A DNA stretch of 28,086 nucleotides from NCBI GenBank assembly GCA_035495815.1, contig DATJFH010000057.1:1-28086 (forward strand). The letters run 5' to 3'. Positions within the stretch are counted from its first letter, which is position 1. The number at the start of each line of letters is the position of its first letter. This document shows, piece by piece, positions 5,819 through 12,422 of the stretch. The translations under genes were made by a program, and so were the position numbers. The notes under the pieces are model-generated. The model saw nothing but the letters and a program-made list of their open reading frames with translations, did no database searches and was not told the DNA's origin. The stretch is from DATJFH01 sp035495815. Its GTDB lineage: Bacteria; Acidobacteriota; Terriglobia; Bryobacterales; Bryobacteraceae.

Positions 5819-8118
5819 GGCAGTCCGAAGGTGAACAAAGTCGTGCTCGAGGCGATGGCGACGTACATCTTTCCGTCGACGCTGTACGCCATCGGAGAGT
5901 TCCGGATGTCCCCGCCGGTCTGGTAACGCCAGAGCAACTTCCCGGTGGCCGCGTTGAGGGCGATGAGGTGGCCGTCCTTGGACGACGCGAACAGCACGCC
6001 GCCGGCGGTCCCCAGGACGCCGGCGGACGGCGATCCCTCCTGAATGGGAAAGTTCCAGCGGGTATTGCCGGTGGCCGGGTCGAGCGCGCGAATCGCGCCG
6101 GGCGCGCCGATGACGTCGTCTTCCTGTTGCCCCGTTCCCGTGTATCCGGCTCCCGGGCGGGGTTCGCGGGTGTGGCTGGTGTAGACCGCGCAGGCCTCCC
6201 GCACGGCGATGACGAACAGGTTGTTCTTCGGATCGTAGGATGGCGCAGCCCAGTTGGTCGCGCCGTTGGCGTCCGGGCAGGTGTAGGTTCCGTCGGGAGT
6301 GGGATCGGATCCGGGCTTGACGATGGGGTGGCCGGCATCGTCGAGGCCGCTCGCCCAGGTCTGCCGTGAGAAAGCCTTCCCGTGCAGGAACTGGCCGGTC
6401 TCGCGGTCCAGCACGTAGTAAAACGCGTTGCGATTCGCCTGGATGAGCAGCTTGCGCATTTTTCCGCGGAACATGGCGTCCACCAGCACCGGCGTTTCTG
6501 TCGCGTCCCAGTCGTGCGTGTCGTGCGGTGTGAACTGGAAATACCATTTCATCTTTCCGGTCTTCGGATCGAGCGCCAGGACGCTGCAGGAATACAGATT
6601 GGCGCCCTCGCGCACGGTGCCGTCGTAATCGGGGCCGGGGTTGCCGGTGGGCCAGAAGATCGTCTCGGTGGCCGGGTCATAGGTTCCGGTCATCCAGGTC
6701 GGCGCGCCGCCGAAATCGGCGGAATTGCCTGACCAGGTGGCGCGGGCCGGGTCACCCTTCTGGGCAACCGACCACGTTCGCCAGAGCTTTTTGCCGGTGG
6801 CCGCGTCGTAGGCATCCACGAAGCCTTGCAGCCCGCACTCGCCGGCGGTCACGCCGACGATGATCCTGCCATCGATGGCCAGCGGCGCGTGCGTGATGGA
6901 GAAGCCTTTCTGATAATCGTCCACGGGAACGTCCCAGATGACCGAGCCCGTCTTGGCGTCGAGCGCGACCAGGTGCGTGTCGAGTGTGGCCATGAAAAGG
7001 CGGTCGCCGAGGATGGCGAAGCCGCGATTGGTCATCACGGTGCAATGACTGGCGACGCGCGGCAGGCGGCGCGTGTAGCGCCAGATAGCGCGTCCGGTCC
7101 GGGCGTCGAGCGCGGCGGCGTTGTTGAGAGGACCGGTCACGAACATCAGGCCGTCCACCACGATGGGAACGGTCTCATTGTTGCCCGCGCCGAACTGGTA
7201 GGACCACTGCGCGCGCAGCAGGCCGGCATTGGCCGGCGTGATGGCGTCCAGCCGGCTGTAGTGCGTCCCCTGGTAATCGCCCCAATAGGTAAGCCAGTTG
7301 CGCGGCTCCGCGCGCGCATTCTTGAGGCGGGCATAGGTCACGTTCAGGTCCGCGGCGGGCTTCCATTCGGAAGGCGAGTCAGCCGCGCCCGGATTCTTGA
7401 GAAACGCGATCACGTCGTTGAGCTCGGCTCCGGTGATATCGGTCGCCGGCATGAGAGACTTGCGCGGCGTACGAATTTCTTTCAGGTCCTTCTTCAGCAG
7501 CAGGTGCAGCTTCTCTTTTTCGTCCATGATCTGGATGGAGAAGGTGTCCTCATTCTTCTTGACTCCGCGCAGCCGTTGTCCGGACGGCAAGCGGACCTCC
7601 GCGGTCTCGTAACCTTTTCGAAGGGACCTGTCGGGATCGACGATCGCATCCTGCAGTTCCCCGGTCTTCCGTTCGTTGCGGATGCCGCTCAGGTCCGGAC
7701 CCAGGCGCCCGCCGCGGCCGCCGAGCATGTGACACTGGCTGCATTTGGCGGAACCGAAAAAGAGCTTCCGCCCGGCGTCGGGATTCCCTTTGGGCTTCTC
7801 CTCCGGAGCGGCGCTCTTGAGCGACCGCAGCCACGCGACGATGAGCTCCGCGTCCGCGGCCGTCATGGAGAATGCGGGCATCTGGGTCCCGGGAATTCCA
7901 GCGATGATGTTTTGGGTGATGGCCGCGGTGGAACCGCCCCAGCGCCATTGCCCGCTGGTCAAATCGGACCCGCGGCCTCCTTTGGCATTCTCTCCGTGGC
8001 AGGATGCGCAGGATTTCTGAAACAGCTGTTGTCCGGCTGAAAGATCGGCGTCCGTGTGCTGCGCCTGCACCAGCGAAGCGCAAAGCAACGGCAGCCAGAT
8101 TCTCCAAGGGAAGCCCAT
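5815..8118 (-). CDS. Exported PQQ-dependent dehydrogenase with two N-terminal heme c domains
   Basis: A 767-residue periplasmic oxidoreductase. It has a signal peptide (about 1-19), a first cytochrome c domain with CASCH (C37, C40, H41) and likely Met80 ligand, and a second heme domain with CSQCH (C126, C129, H130). In the second, a beta insert at about 170-215 and the ending RKSLMPATDITGAELNDVIAFLK match the TIGR02603 putative heme-binding domain. A quinoprotein beta-propeller (about 255-767) follows, with repeats ending in LDAKTGxxxW and the motif PHDTHDWDATETPVL, where the catalytic Asp of alcohol dehydrogenases of this family lies. It should oxidise an alcohol or sugar using PQQ and pass electrons to its own hemes. 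The vicinal cysteine pair typical of methanol/ethanol dehydrogenases appears as HCT near 358-360, so that disulfide is absent. The substrate is unknown. Confidence 0.92.
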   Translation of the reverse strand: MGFPWRIWLPLLCASLVQAQHTDADLSAGQQLFQKSCASCHGENAKGGRGSDLTSGQWRWGGSTAAITQNIIAGIPGTQMPAFSMTAADAELIVAWLRSLKSAAPEEKPKGNPDAGRKLFFGSAKCSQCHMLGGRGGRLGPDLSGIRNERKTGELQDAIVDPDRSLRKGYETAEVRLPSGQRLRGVKKNEDTFSIQIMDEKEKLHLLLKKDLKEIRTPRKSLMPATDITGAELNDVIAFLKNPGAADSPSEWKPAADLNVTYARLKNARAEPRNWLTYWGDYQGTHYSRLDAITPANAGLLRAQWSYQFGAGNNETVPIVVDGLMFVTGPLNNAAALDARTGRAIWRYTRRLPRVASHCTVMTNRGFAILGDRLFMATLDTHLVALDAKTGSVIWDVPVDDYQKGFSITHAPLAIDGRIIVGVTAGECGLQGFVDAYDAATGKKLWRTWSVAQKGDPARATWSGNSADFGGAPTWMTGTYDPATETIFWPTGNPGPDYDGTVREGANLYSCSVLALDPKTGKMKWYFQFTPHDTHDWDATETPVLVDAMFRGKMRKLLIQANRNAFYYVLDRETGQFLHGKAFSRQTWASGLDDAGHPIVKPGSDPTPDGTYTCPDANGATNWAAPSYDPKNNLFVIAVREACAVYTSHTREPRPGAGYTGTGQQEDDVIGAPGAIRALDPATGNTRWNFPIQEGSPSAGVLGTAGGVLFASSKDGHLIALNAATGKLLWRYQTGGDIRNSPMAYSVDGKMYVAIASSTTLFTFGLP

Positions 8119-8124
8119 GCGAAG

Positions 8125-8130
8125 AATATA
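8125..8130 (-). promoter_or_regulatory. Possible -10 box of the PQQ dehydrogenase gene
   Basis: On the minus strand TATATT lies six bases before the ATG at 8118, with no ribosome site between. If used, transcription would start at or within a base or two of the ATG. I see no convincing -35 box. The same short AT-rich patch reads TATACT on the plus strand (8127-8132) and could serve the divergent gene. Confidence 0.3.
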
Positions 8131-8172
8131 CTGTATCCAGGAGGTCTTTGCCGGCTCCGCCGGCGGCAGTCG

Positions 8173-8538
8173 ATGAAACGGCGGCGATTTCAGGTTCTCT
8201 GTCTTCTGCTGGCGATACTACCGGCGGTAATCCTTGCGCAGTCCGGCCGTACGCGCCGGCACGGGTCGTCAGGGCAGGATATCGGCGGCGCCAGTCCCGA
8301 GGTCAGTATCCATGGATCGCTCCGCTCGATAAGCAAGAAAGACATCGTGATCGATACCGGCGACGACCAGATCCTCACCTTCAAGCGCACGAAGAAGACG
8401 CGGTTTCTGAAGGGGGCAAAAGAGATCCGGACGGTGGATTTTCCCGACCATGCGGAGGTTTCCGTGGAGGCTGTTCGGGCCATGAACGGAGATCTCGAGG
8501 CGGTGAGCGTCTATTTGGGCGATCCTCCGAAGAGCTGA
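8173..8538 (+). CDS. Small secreted protein, DUF5666-like
   Basis: A 121-residue protein with a clear signal peptide (RRRFQVLCLLLAILPAVILAQ, abbreviated at about 3-22), then a basic Gly/Ser-rich linker (24-40) and a beta-rich domain from SIHGSLRSISKKDIVIDTG to the end. Its pattern, a GxxxxxxxxxIxIdtGddxxxxFkxtkkTrf run, resembles DUF5666-type small beta barrels of unknown role. The start at 8173 gives the best signal peptide; the frame is open further upstream but that stretch is low-quality. No close ribosome site is seen, although an AGGAGG lies about 30 bases upstream. Its 5' end is 54 bases from the divergent PQQ dehydrogenase start, so a shared regulatory region is possible. Confidence 0.65.
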   Translation: MKRRRFQVLCLLLAILPAVILAQSGRTRRHGSSGQDIGGASPEVSIHGSLRSISKKDIVIDTGDDQILTFKRTKKTRFLKGAKEIRTVDFPDHAEVSVEAVRAMNGDLEAVSVYLGDPPKS

Positions 8539-8599
8539 AGATCCAGGATTCTGGCGGCCACCGGGGAGTGCGCGCGCAACCTGCGCAGGACCCCGTGTT

Positions 8600-9196
8600 T
8601 CAGACCGACTCGGCGTCCGGGTTCTGCCGCCGGCCGGAGACGCGAATCAACAGGTACAGGGCAGCGAACAGAAGCACGGCAAACAGCGCCAGTTCTGTGG
8701 GGTGATCGCGGATATACTGCATCGAGTGCTCACCCAGCTGAACGCCCAGGTACGCCTCTACCCCATAGCGCAGGATGCGCGCCAGCAGCACCGTCAGCAA
8801 AAAATAGAGGGGCCTGGTACAGAGCGCTCCCGAACACACCACGAAGAATTTCATCGGCATGGGAATGGGAATCAGGGCCGGAATGAACACCGTTACCAGG
8901 CCGTAGCGCTGGAACCATTGACGGAAACGCCACCGGCGGGTGCCTGGAATCTCCGGTTTCAGCAGGCGCTCGCCGCCTTTCCGGGCGGCGTGGTAAAGAA
9001 CCATGTTTCCAGCCGATGATCCGAGCACCGCCAGCGCGGCCCAAACGGGCGCCAGGCGCGGCTGATTGGCGGAAAGCAGGATGACCAGAAAGTCCAGACC
9101 TACCGTCAGCGGAATCCCGGCTGAGTCAATGAAGGATACCAGCAGGATGCCCCAGGGCCCGAGCGCTACCAGAAATTCCGTGATTGTGGCGAGCAA
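8600..9196 (-). CDS. DedA/VTT-family membrane protein
   Basis: A 198-residue integral membrane protein of the DedA/TVP38 (VTT domain) superfamily, some members of which flip undecaprenyl phosphate or phosphatidylethanolamine. Features: the early re-entrant segment LVSFIDSAGIPLTVGLDFLV with acidic residues (about 19-38), an amphipathic middle, and the family-typical RYGLVTVFIPALIPIPMPMKFFVVCSGAL (about 97-125), a Pro-rich second re-entrant loop. Two more helices follow to about 188. The start is a TTG at 9194-9196, because an in-frame TGA lies immediately upstream; a GTG nine codons further in is the alternative. The gene diverges from the hydrolase gene with 33 bases between starts. The family is clear, but the transported lipid cannot be inferred. 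Confidence 0.88.
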   Translation of the reverse strand: MLATITEFLVALGPWGILLVSFIDSAGIPLTVGLDFLVILLSANQPRLAPVWAALAVLGSSAGNMVLYHAARKGGERLLKPEIPGTRRWRFRQWFQRYGLVTVFIPALIPIPMPMKFFVVCSGALCTRPLYFLLTVLLARILRYGVEAYLGVQLGEHSMQYIRDHPTELALFAVLLFAALYLLIRVSGRRQNPDAESV

Positions 9197-9214
9197 TCAC
9201 TATTGTACCGGGTC

Positions 9215-9220
9215 TATGAT
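9215..9220 (+). promoter_or_regulatory. Possible -10 box of the CocE/NonD hydrolase gene
   Basis: TATGAT ends nine bases before the ATG at 9230 and no Shine-Dalgarno sequence lies between. This spacing would give a transcript with almost no leader. No convincing -35 box is visible; the region also overlaps the divergent DedA promoter zone. Confidence 0.35.
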
Positions 9221-9229
9221 AGTTGGTTT

Positions 9230-10873
9230 ATGGGCAACAGGATCCTGATAGCGGCGCTGACGTTTCTGGCTCCGCTGGCGGCTCAAGACCGGATTGTCCC
9301 TTCCGATTCCGGCTTCGATGCATTCGAAACAACCATTCCCATGCGCGACGGCAAATCGCTGGCGGCGGATGTGTACCGGCCGAGGAGCTCCGGACGTTAT
9401 CCGGTGGTGCTGATCCAGACGCCTTACAACAAAAGCCTGATGCGGCCGTGGTGGGCCGGCGTCGGACAGTATGGTAAGGATTCGCTCTTCACCGACAACC
9501 GGTATGCCTTCGTAGTGACCGACAGGAGGGGGCGCTATGCCTCCAGGCCCGCGCTGGTCGACAGCCCGGAGCATGCGTATCTGGGCAAGGACGGATTCGA
9601 TACGATCGCCTGGATCGCCCGACAGGAGTGGTCGAACGGGAAGGTGGCTACCTGGGGCGCGTCGGCGCTGGCCCAGGCGCAGTATGAGACCGCAAGGGAG
9701 AATCCTCCGGCCTTGGTCTGCTCGGTTCCGATCGTGATGCCGCTGCAGCTCGACTACAACACCTACTTTCCCGGCGGAGTCCTGTGGAACGAGTTCGCCA
9801 ACATGCTGGGCAAGCTCGGATGGAACGTGTACGGCATGCTCACGTCGCGGCCGATCCGGGACGAGTCCTGGGCGGCGACGCGCAAGACGCTGGTTCACGC
9901 CGCGGATATCCGCGTCCCGATGCTGTTCATCGGCGGCTGGTTCGACATCTACACGGACGGTGTGCTGTCCGCTTTCGATCAGGTGCGCAAACAGGGGCGC
10001 GATTCCTCGCGAACCGGCAGCCGCCTGGTGATGGGACCGTGGCTGCACCGTACCGACCAGGTGCGCAACGGCCAGCTCGAGTTTCCGAACGCGGCCCGGT
10101 TTGGAATGAAGCGTGCCCAGGCGTTCATCGGGCACTGGCTGCGGGGTGATCCGCCCAGGGAGAATGAGCCGCCGATCACCTATTACCAGATGGGCGCCGA
10201 GGAATGGCGAACGACCGCCGTCTGGCCGCCCGCGGGATCGGAGCCGCGGTCCTATTATTTCCGCGAGTACCACAAGCTGGTTCCGAAACCTCCGGGGCCT
10301 AAAGCCGCGCAGCTCAGTTTCCGCTACGATCCGGCGGATCCGGCCCCGACGATCGGCGGGCATGTGCTCGACCCGCTCATTCCATCCGGGCCGCACGATC
10401 TGCGAAAGAAAGTGGAGAGCCGCCAGGACGTGCTGACGTTCTCGACGCCGGCGCTGGCGGAAGACCTGCCGGTCAGCGGAAGAGTGAAGGTGAACCTGTT
10501 CGTTTCCTCGGACCGCACCGACACCGATTTCACCGCGATCCTGAGCGACGTGTATCCGGACGGACGCTCGATGCTGGTAACCGAAGGGATCCAGCGGATG
10601 CGATTTCGCAACGGCGCATCGAAGGAAGAGTTGATCAAGCCGGGTGAAGTGTACCCGGTGACGATTCGGCTGACGAATACGGCGCTGACGTTCCGGAAAG
10701 GACATCATGTACGCGTGCTGGTCTCGTCCTCGAGCTATCCGAAGTACGCGCCGAACCGGAATGACGGCGGTCCGATGTACGTGAAGGACGCGGCCGGAGT
10801 AGTGGCGAACAATACGGTCTACTTCGACGCGGCCCGCCCGTCGGCGCTGCTGCTGCCGGTGATCTCACGATAG
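9230..10873 (+). CDS. Secreted CocE/NonD-family (X-Pro dipeptidyl-peptidase-like) hydrolase
   Basis: A 547-residue alpha/beta hydrolase of the S15/CocE class. It has a short signal peptide (1-19, ending APLAAQ), then the family opening FETTIPMRDGKSLAADVYRP (about 32-51) and VVTDRRGRYAS (95-105). The nucleophile region is TWGASALAQAQ with Ser145; the likely triad partners are Asp239 in GGWFDIYTDG and His273 in GPWLHRTD. A C-terminal jelly-roll domain begins near 330. The canonical elbow is G-x-S-Y-x-G; here Tyr and the last Gly are both Ala. The ATG at 9230 was chosen because it alone starts with the signal peptide; the frame runs nine codons further upstream. Known relatives cleave esters (cocaine, glutaryl-7-ACA) or X-Pro peptides. 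The substrate here is unknown. Confidence 0.9.
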   Translation: MGNRILIAALTFLAPLAAQDRIVPSDSGFDAFETTIPMRDGKSLAADVYRPRSSGRYPVVLIQTPYNKSLMRPWWAGVGQYGKDSLFTDNRYAFVVTDRRGRYASRPALVDSPEHAYLGKDGFDTIAWIARQEWSNGKVATWGASALAQAQYETARENPPALVCSVPIVMPLQLDYNTYFPGGVLWNEFANMLGKLGWNVYGMLTSRPIRDESWAATRKTLVHAADIRVPMLFIGGWFDIYTDGVLSAFDQVRKQGRDSSRTGSRLVMGPWLHRTDQVRNGQLEFPNAARFGMKRAQAFIGHWLRGDPPRENEPPITYYQMGAEEWRTTAVWPPAGSEPRSYYFREYHKLVPKPPGPKAAQLSFRYDPADPAPTIGGHVLDPLIPSGPHDLRKKVESRQDVLTFSTPALAEDLPVSGRVKVNLFVSSDRTDTDFTAILSDVYPDGRSMLVTEGIQRMRFRNGASKEELIKPGEVYPVTIRLTNTALTFRKGHHVRVLVSSSSYPKYAPNRNDGGPMYVKDAAGVVANNTVYFDAARPSALLLPVISR

Positions 10874-10924
10874 CCGGACTCCGGTCCTGGAATCGCCGGT
10901 ACGGAAATTCCGGACGCCCTCGCT

Positions 10925-12391
10925 CTACAGAGTTTTCAGAAATGCTATCAGGCTGGCCCGCTCGTCGGGTTGCAGCTTGAGTCCGAATTCGTGGCCGGGA
11001 ACGGCGCGGTGGGTCACCTTGTAGCCTTTGAATCCGCCTGGAACGTGTTTCGGGGACAGGCGCTCCGGATCGAACATTTCTTCCAGGCTGGCGACCGAGC
11101 CGTCGTGCAGGTACAGTCCCCGGTACCATAGCCCCTTGAGTGACGGGACCTTGTAATAGCCGGTTCCTTTGCGCGTTTTCAGCGCCGCGCCGGGATCGGT
11201 TCCCACCGAAACAGGCAGGATGTCGAGCATCTTGTAATGTTCTTTCGGCGGAGTGAACCCGGTGGCAAGCGTCAGCTTGTTGTTCGTATAGAGTGGCGCG
11301 GGATGGCATGTTCCACAACTTTCGCGTTCGAAGATGTCTTTACCCCTGGCCGCGCGTTCGTCGGACCTATGAGGATTCGGCGGCGGCTCGAGCGAATAGA
11401 AATACATGGCCTGGGAGTAGAAAACTTCATCCGGGAAGCGATAAAAAATGCGGCGCTGCTTCTCCGTGAAGGCGCGATAGGGGCCGAAATCACCGGAGTC
11501 CGAGCTGCTGACCATGGCGCCGTACCGCATGATGTCGCCGATTCCGCGATGCCGATGGGTCGCGGTGTGATCGATATATTTGCGGCTCGCGATGCCGATC
11601 AGGTCGGGAACCTTGGTGGTGTAGTAAGGGCTGCCGTTGAAACGGGGGAAGGTTCCGGGAGGGTTGGAATCGAGCAGTTCGCCGAGCTGGGATTTCTTCA
11701 TCGTTTTGATCTGCTCGTGAATGTCCGGCTTCAGCCAGGGAACGCCGAAGCTGCGGAATTGGACCATGGCGGGGGAATCGCCTGAGAGGAAATAAGCCTC
11801 GGCTGCGTCGAGCAGCGGCTGAAGCAGGGAGCCGACGTTCTTATTGAAAGGCGCCCCGGGAAGAGTCGAACCGTCGGGCATGATGCGCAGGTGGCATCCG
11901 GCGCATTCCTGGACGGAAAGGGCGATCCCCTTCGGCGTCACCGCCCAACGGAAGCCGTAAACCGTGCCGTCCTTCAGCAGGACGGCGCCTGACTTCTTCA
12001 GCTCTTCCCTCGAGCGGGCCTTGGCGATCACCTTCGGATCCCAGACACGGAAGCCCGGCACGTCCATTTCCTCGAAGACGCGGCGCCCTTCGGCAATCCA
12101 TTCCGCTGCCGACCGGGTCTTGTTCAGCTCGATCAGAGGCTCGGGCTTCTTTTTCTTCAGCGAGTCCCAGTAGCCGGCCGGTTCGCGGTCCGGAGCGTAC
12201 ACGGGGTAAGTGCGCAGGTTCTCTACCGGCGCGGCGTAATACTCGCTCTCGGAGAAGTGTCCGGGACGGACGTTCAGTCCGGCGACCGGGTTAGCCCATT
12301 CCGCCAGCTCTTTGTCGTCCCAAAGCTTGGGGATCTCCGCCGCCGGCACTGCGGCGGCGAGCAGCGGGATCAATGTACATAGAGTTCTCAT
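10925..12391 (-). CDS. Exported di-heme cytochrome c, peroxidase/MauG-like
   Basis: A 488-residue periplasmic protein with a signal peptide (about 1-18) and two heme c sites: CAGCH (C163, C166, H167) and CGTCH (C359, C362, H363). The C-terminal part, KVPSLKGLWYRGLYLHDGSVASLEEMFDPERL, closely follows the cytochrome c peroxidase/MauG superfamily pattern (KVPSLRN...HDG...L.E). The roughly 145 residues before the first heme are longer than in typical bacterial peroxidases, and the wide heme spacing recalls the larger superfamily members (RoxA-like). It could reduce peroxide or oxidise an organic substrate; which cannot be said. It is the second gene of a unit behind a TonB receptor, 31 bases downstream, with a good ribosome site. 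It converges with the hydrolase gene, 51 bases apart. Confidence 0.87.
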   Translation of the reverse strand: MRTLCTLIPLLAAAVPAAEIPKLWDDKELAEWANPVAGLNVRPGHFSESEYYAAPVENLRTYPVYAPDREPAGYWDSLKKKKPEPLIELNKTRSAAEWIAEGRRVFEEMDVPGFRVWDPKVIAKARSREELKKSGAVLLKDGTVYGFRWAVTPKGIALSVQECAGCHLRIMPDGSTLPGAPFNKNVGSLLQPLLDAAEAYFLSGDSPAMVQFRSFGVPWLKPDIHEQIKTMKKSQLGELLDSNPPGTFPRFNGSPYYTTKVPDLIGIASRKYIDHTATHRHRGIGDIMRYGAMVSSSDSGDFGPYRAFTEKQRRIFYRFPDEVFYSQAMYFYSLEPPPNPHRSDERAARGKDIFERESCGTCHPAPLYTNNKLTLATGFTPPKEHYKMLDILPVSVGTDPGAALKTRKGTGYYKVPSLKGLWYRGLYLHDGSVASLEEMFDPERLSPKHVPGGFKGYKVTHRAVPGHEFGLKLQPDERASLIAFLKTL

Positions 12392-12395
12392 AAAT

Positions 12396-12401
12396 CCTCC
12401 C
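12396..12401 (-). promoter_or_regulatory. Ribosome binding site of the di-heme cytochrome gene
   Basis: On the minus strand GGGAGG lies four bases before the ATG at 12391 and supports that start. It directly follows the intercistronic hairpin. Confidence 0.75.
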
Positions 12402-12418
12402 GGCGGCCTCTGGCCGCC
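12402..12418 (-). promoter_or_regulatory. Perfect hairpin between the TonB receptor and cytochrome genes
   Basis: GGCGGCC-AGA-GGCCGCC on the minus strand forms a seven-pair GC stem with a three-base loop. It begins four bases after the receptor's TGA and ends immediately before the GGGAGG ribosome site of the next gene. No T-run follows, so it is not a classical terminator. It may protect the upstream mRNA or dampen expression of the second gene. Confidence 0.6.
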
Positions 12419-12422
12419 CTTT

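Noticed and set aside
5819..6547. A long N-terminal extension of YbaK (the frame is open for another 240 codons).
   Set aside because: It lies wholly inside the PQQ dehydrogenase gene in another frame, is Arg/Pro-rich nonsense, and the GTG overlapping the upstream TGA gives a product of normal family length.
6826..8040. A 404-residue plus-strand frame opposite the PQQ dehydrogenase.
   Set aside because: It mirrors a gene with two heme sites and a complete propeller, and shows no start signal or domain.
9200..10708. A 502-residue minus-strand frame opposite the CocE hydrolase.
   Set aside because: Arg/His-rich low-complexity product without motifs; the plus strand encodes a complete triad-bearing hydrolase.
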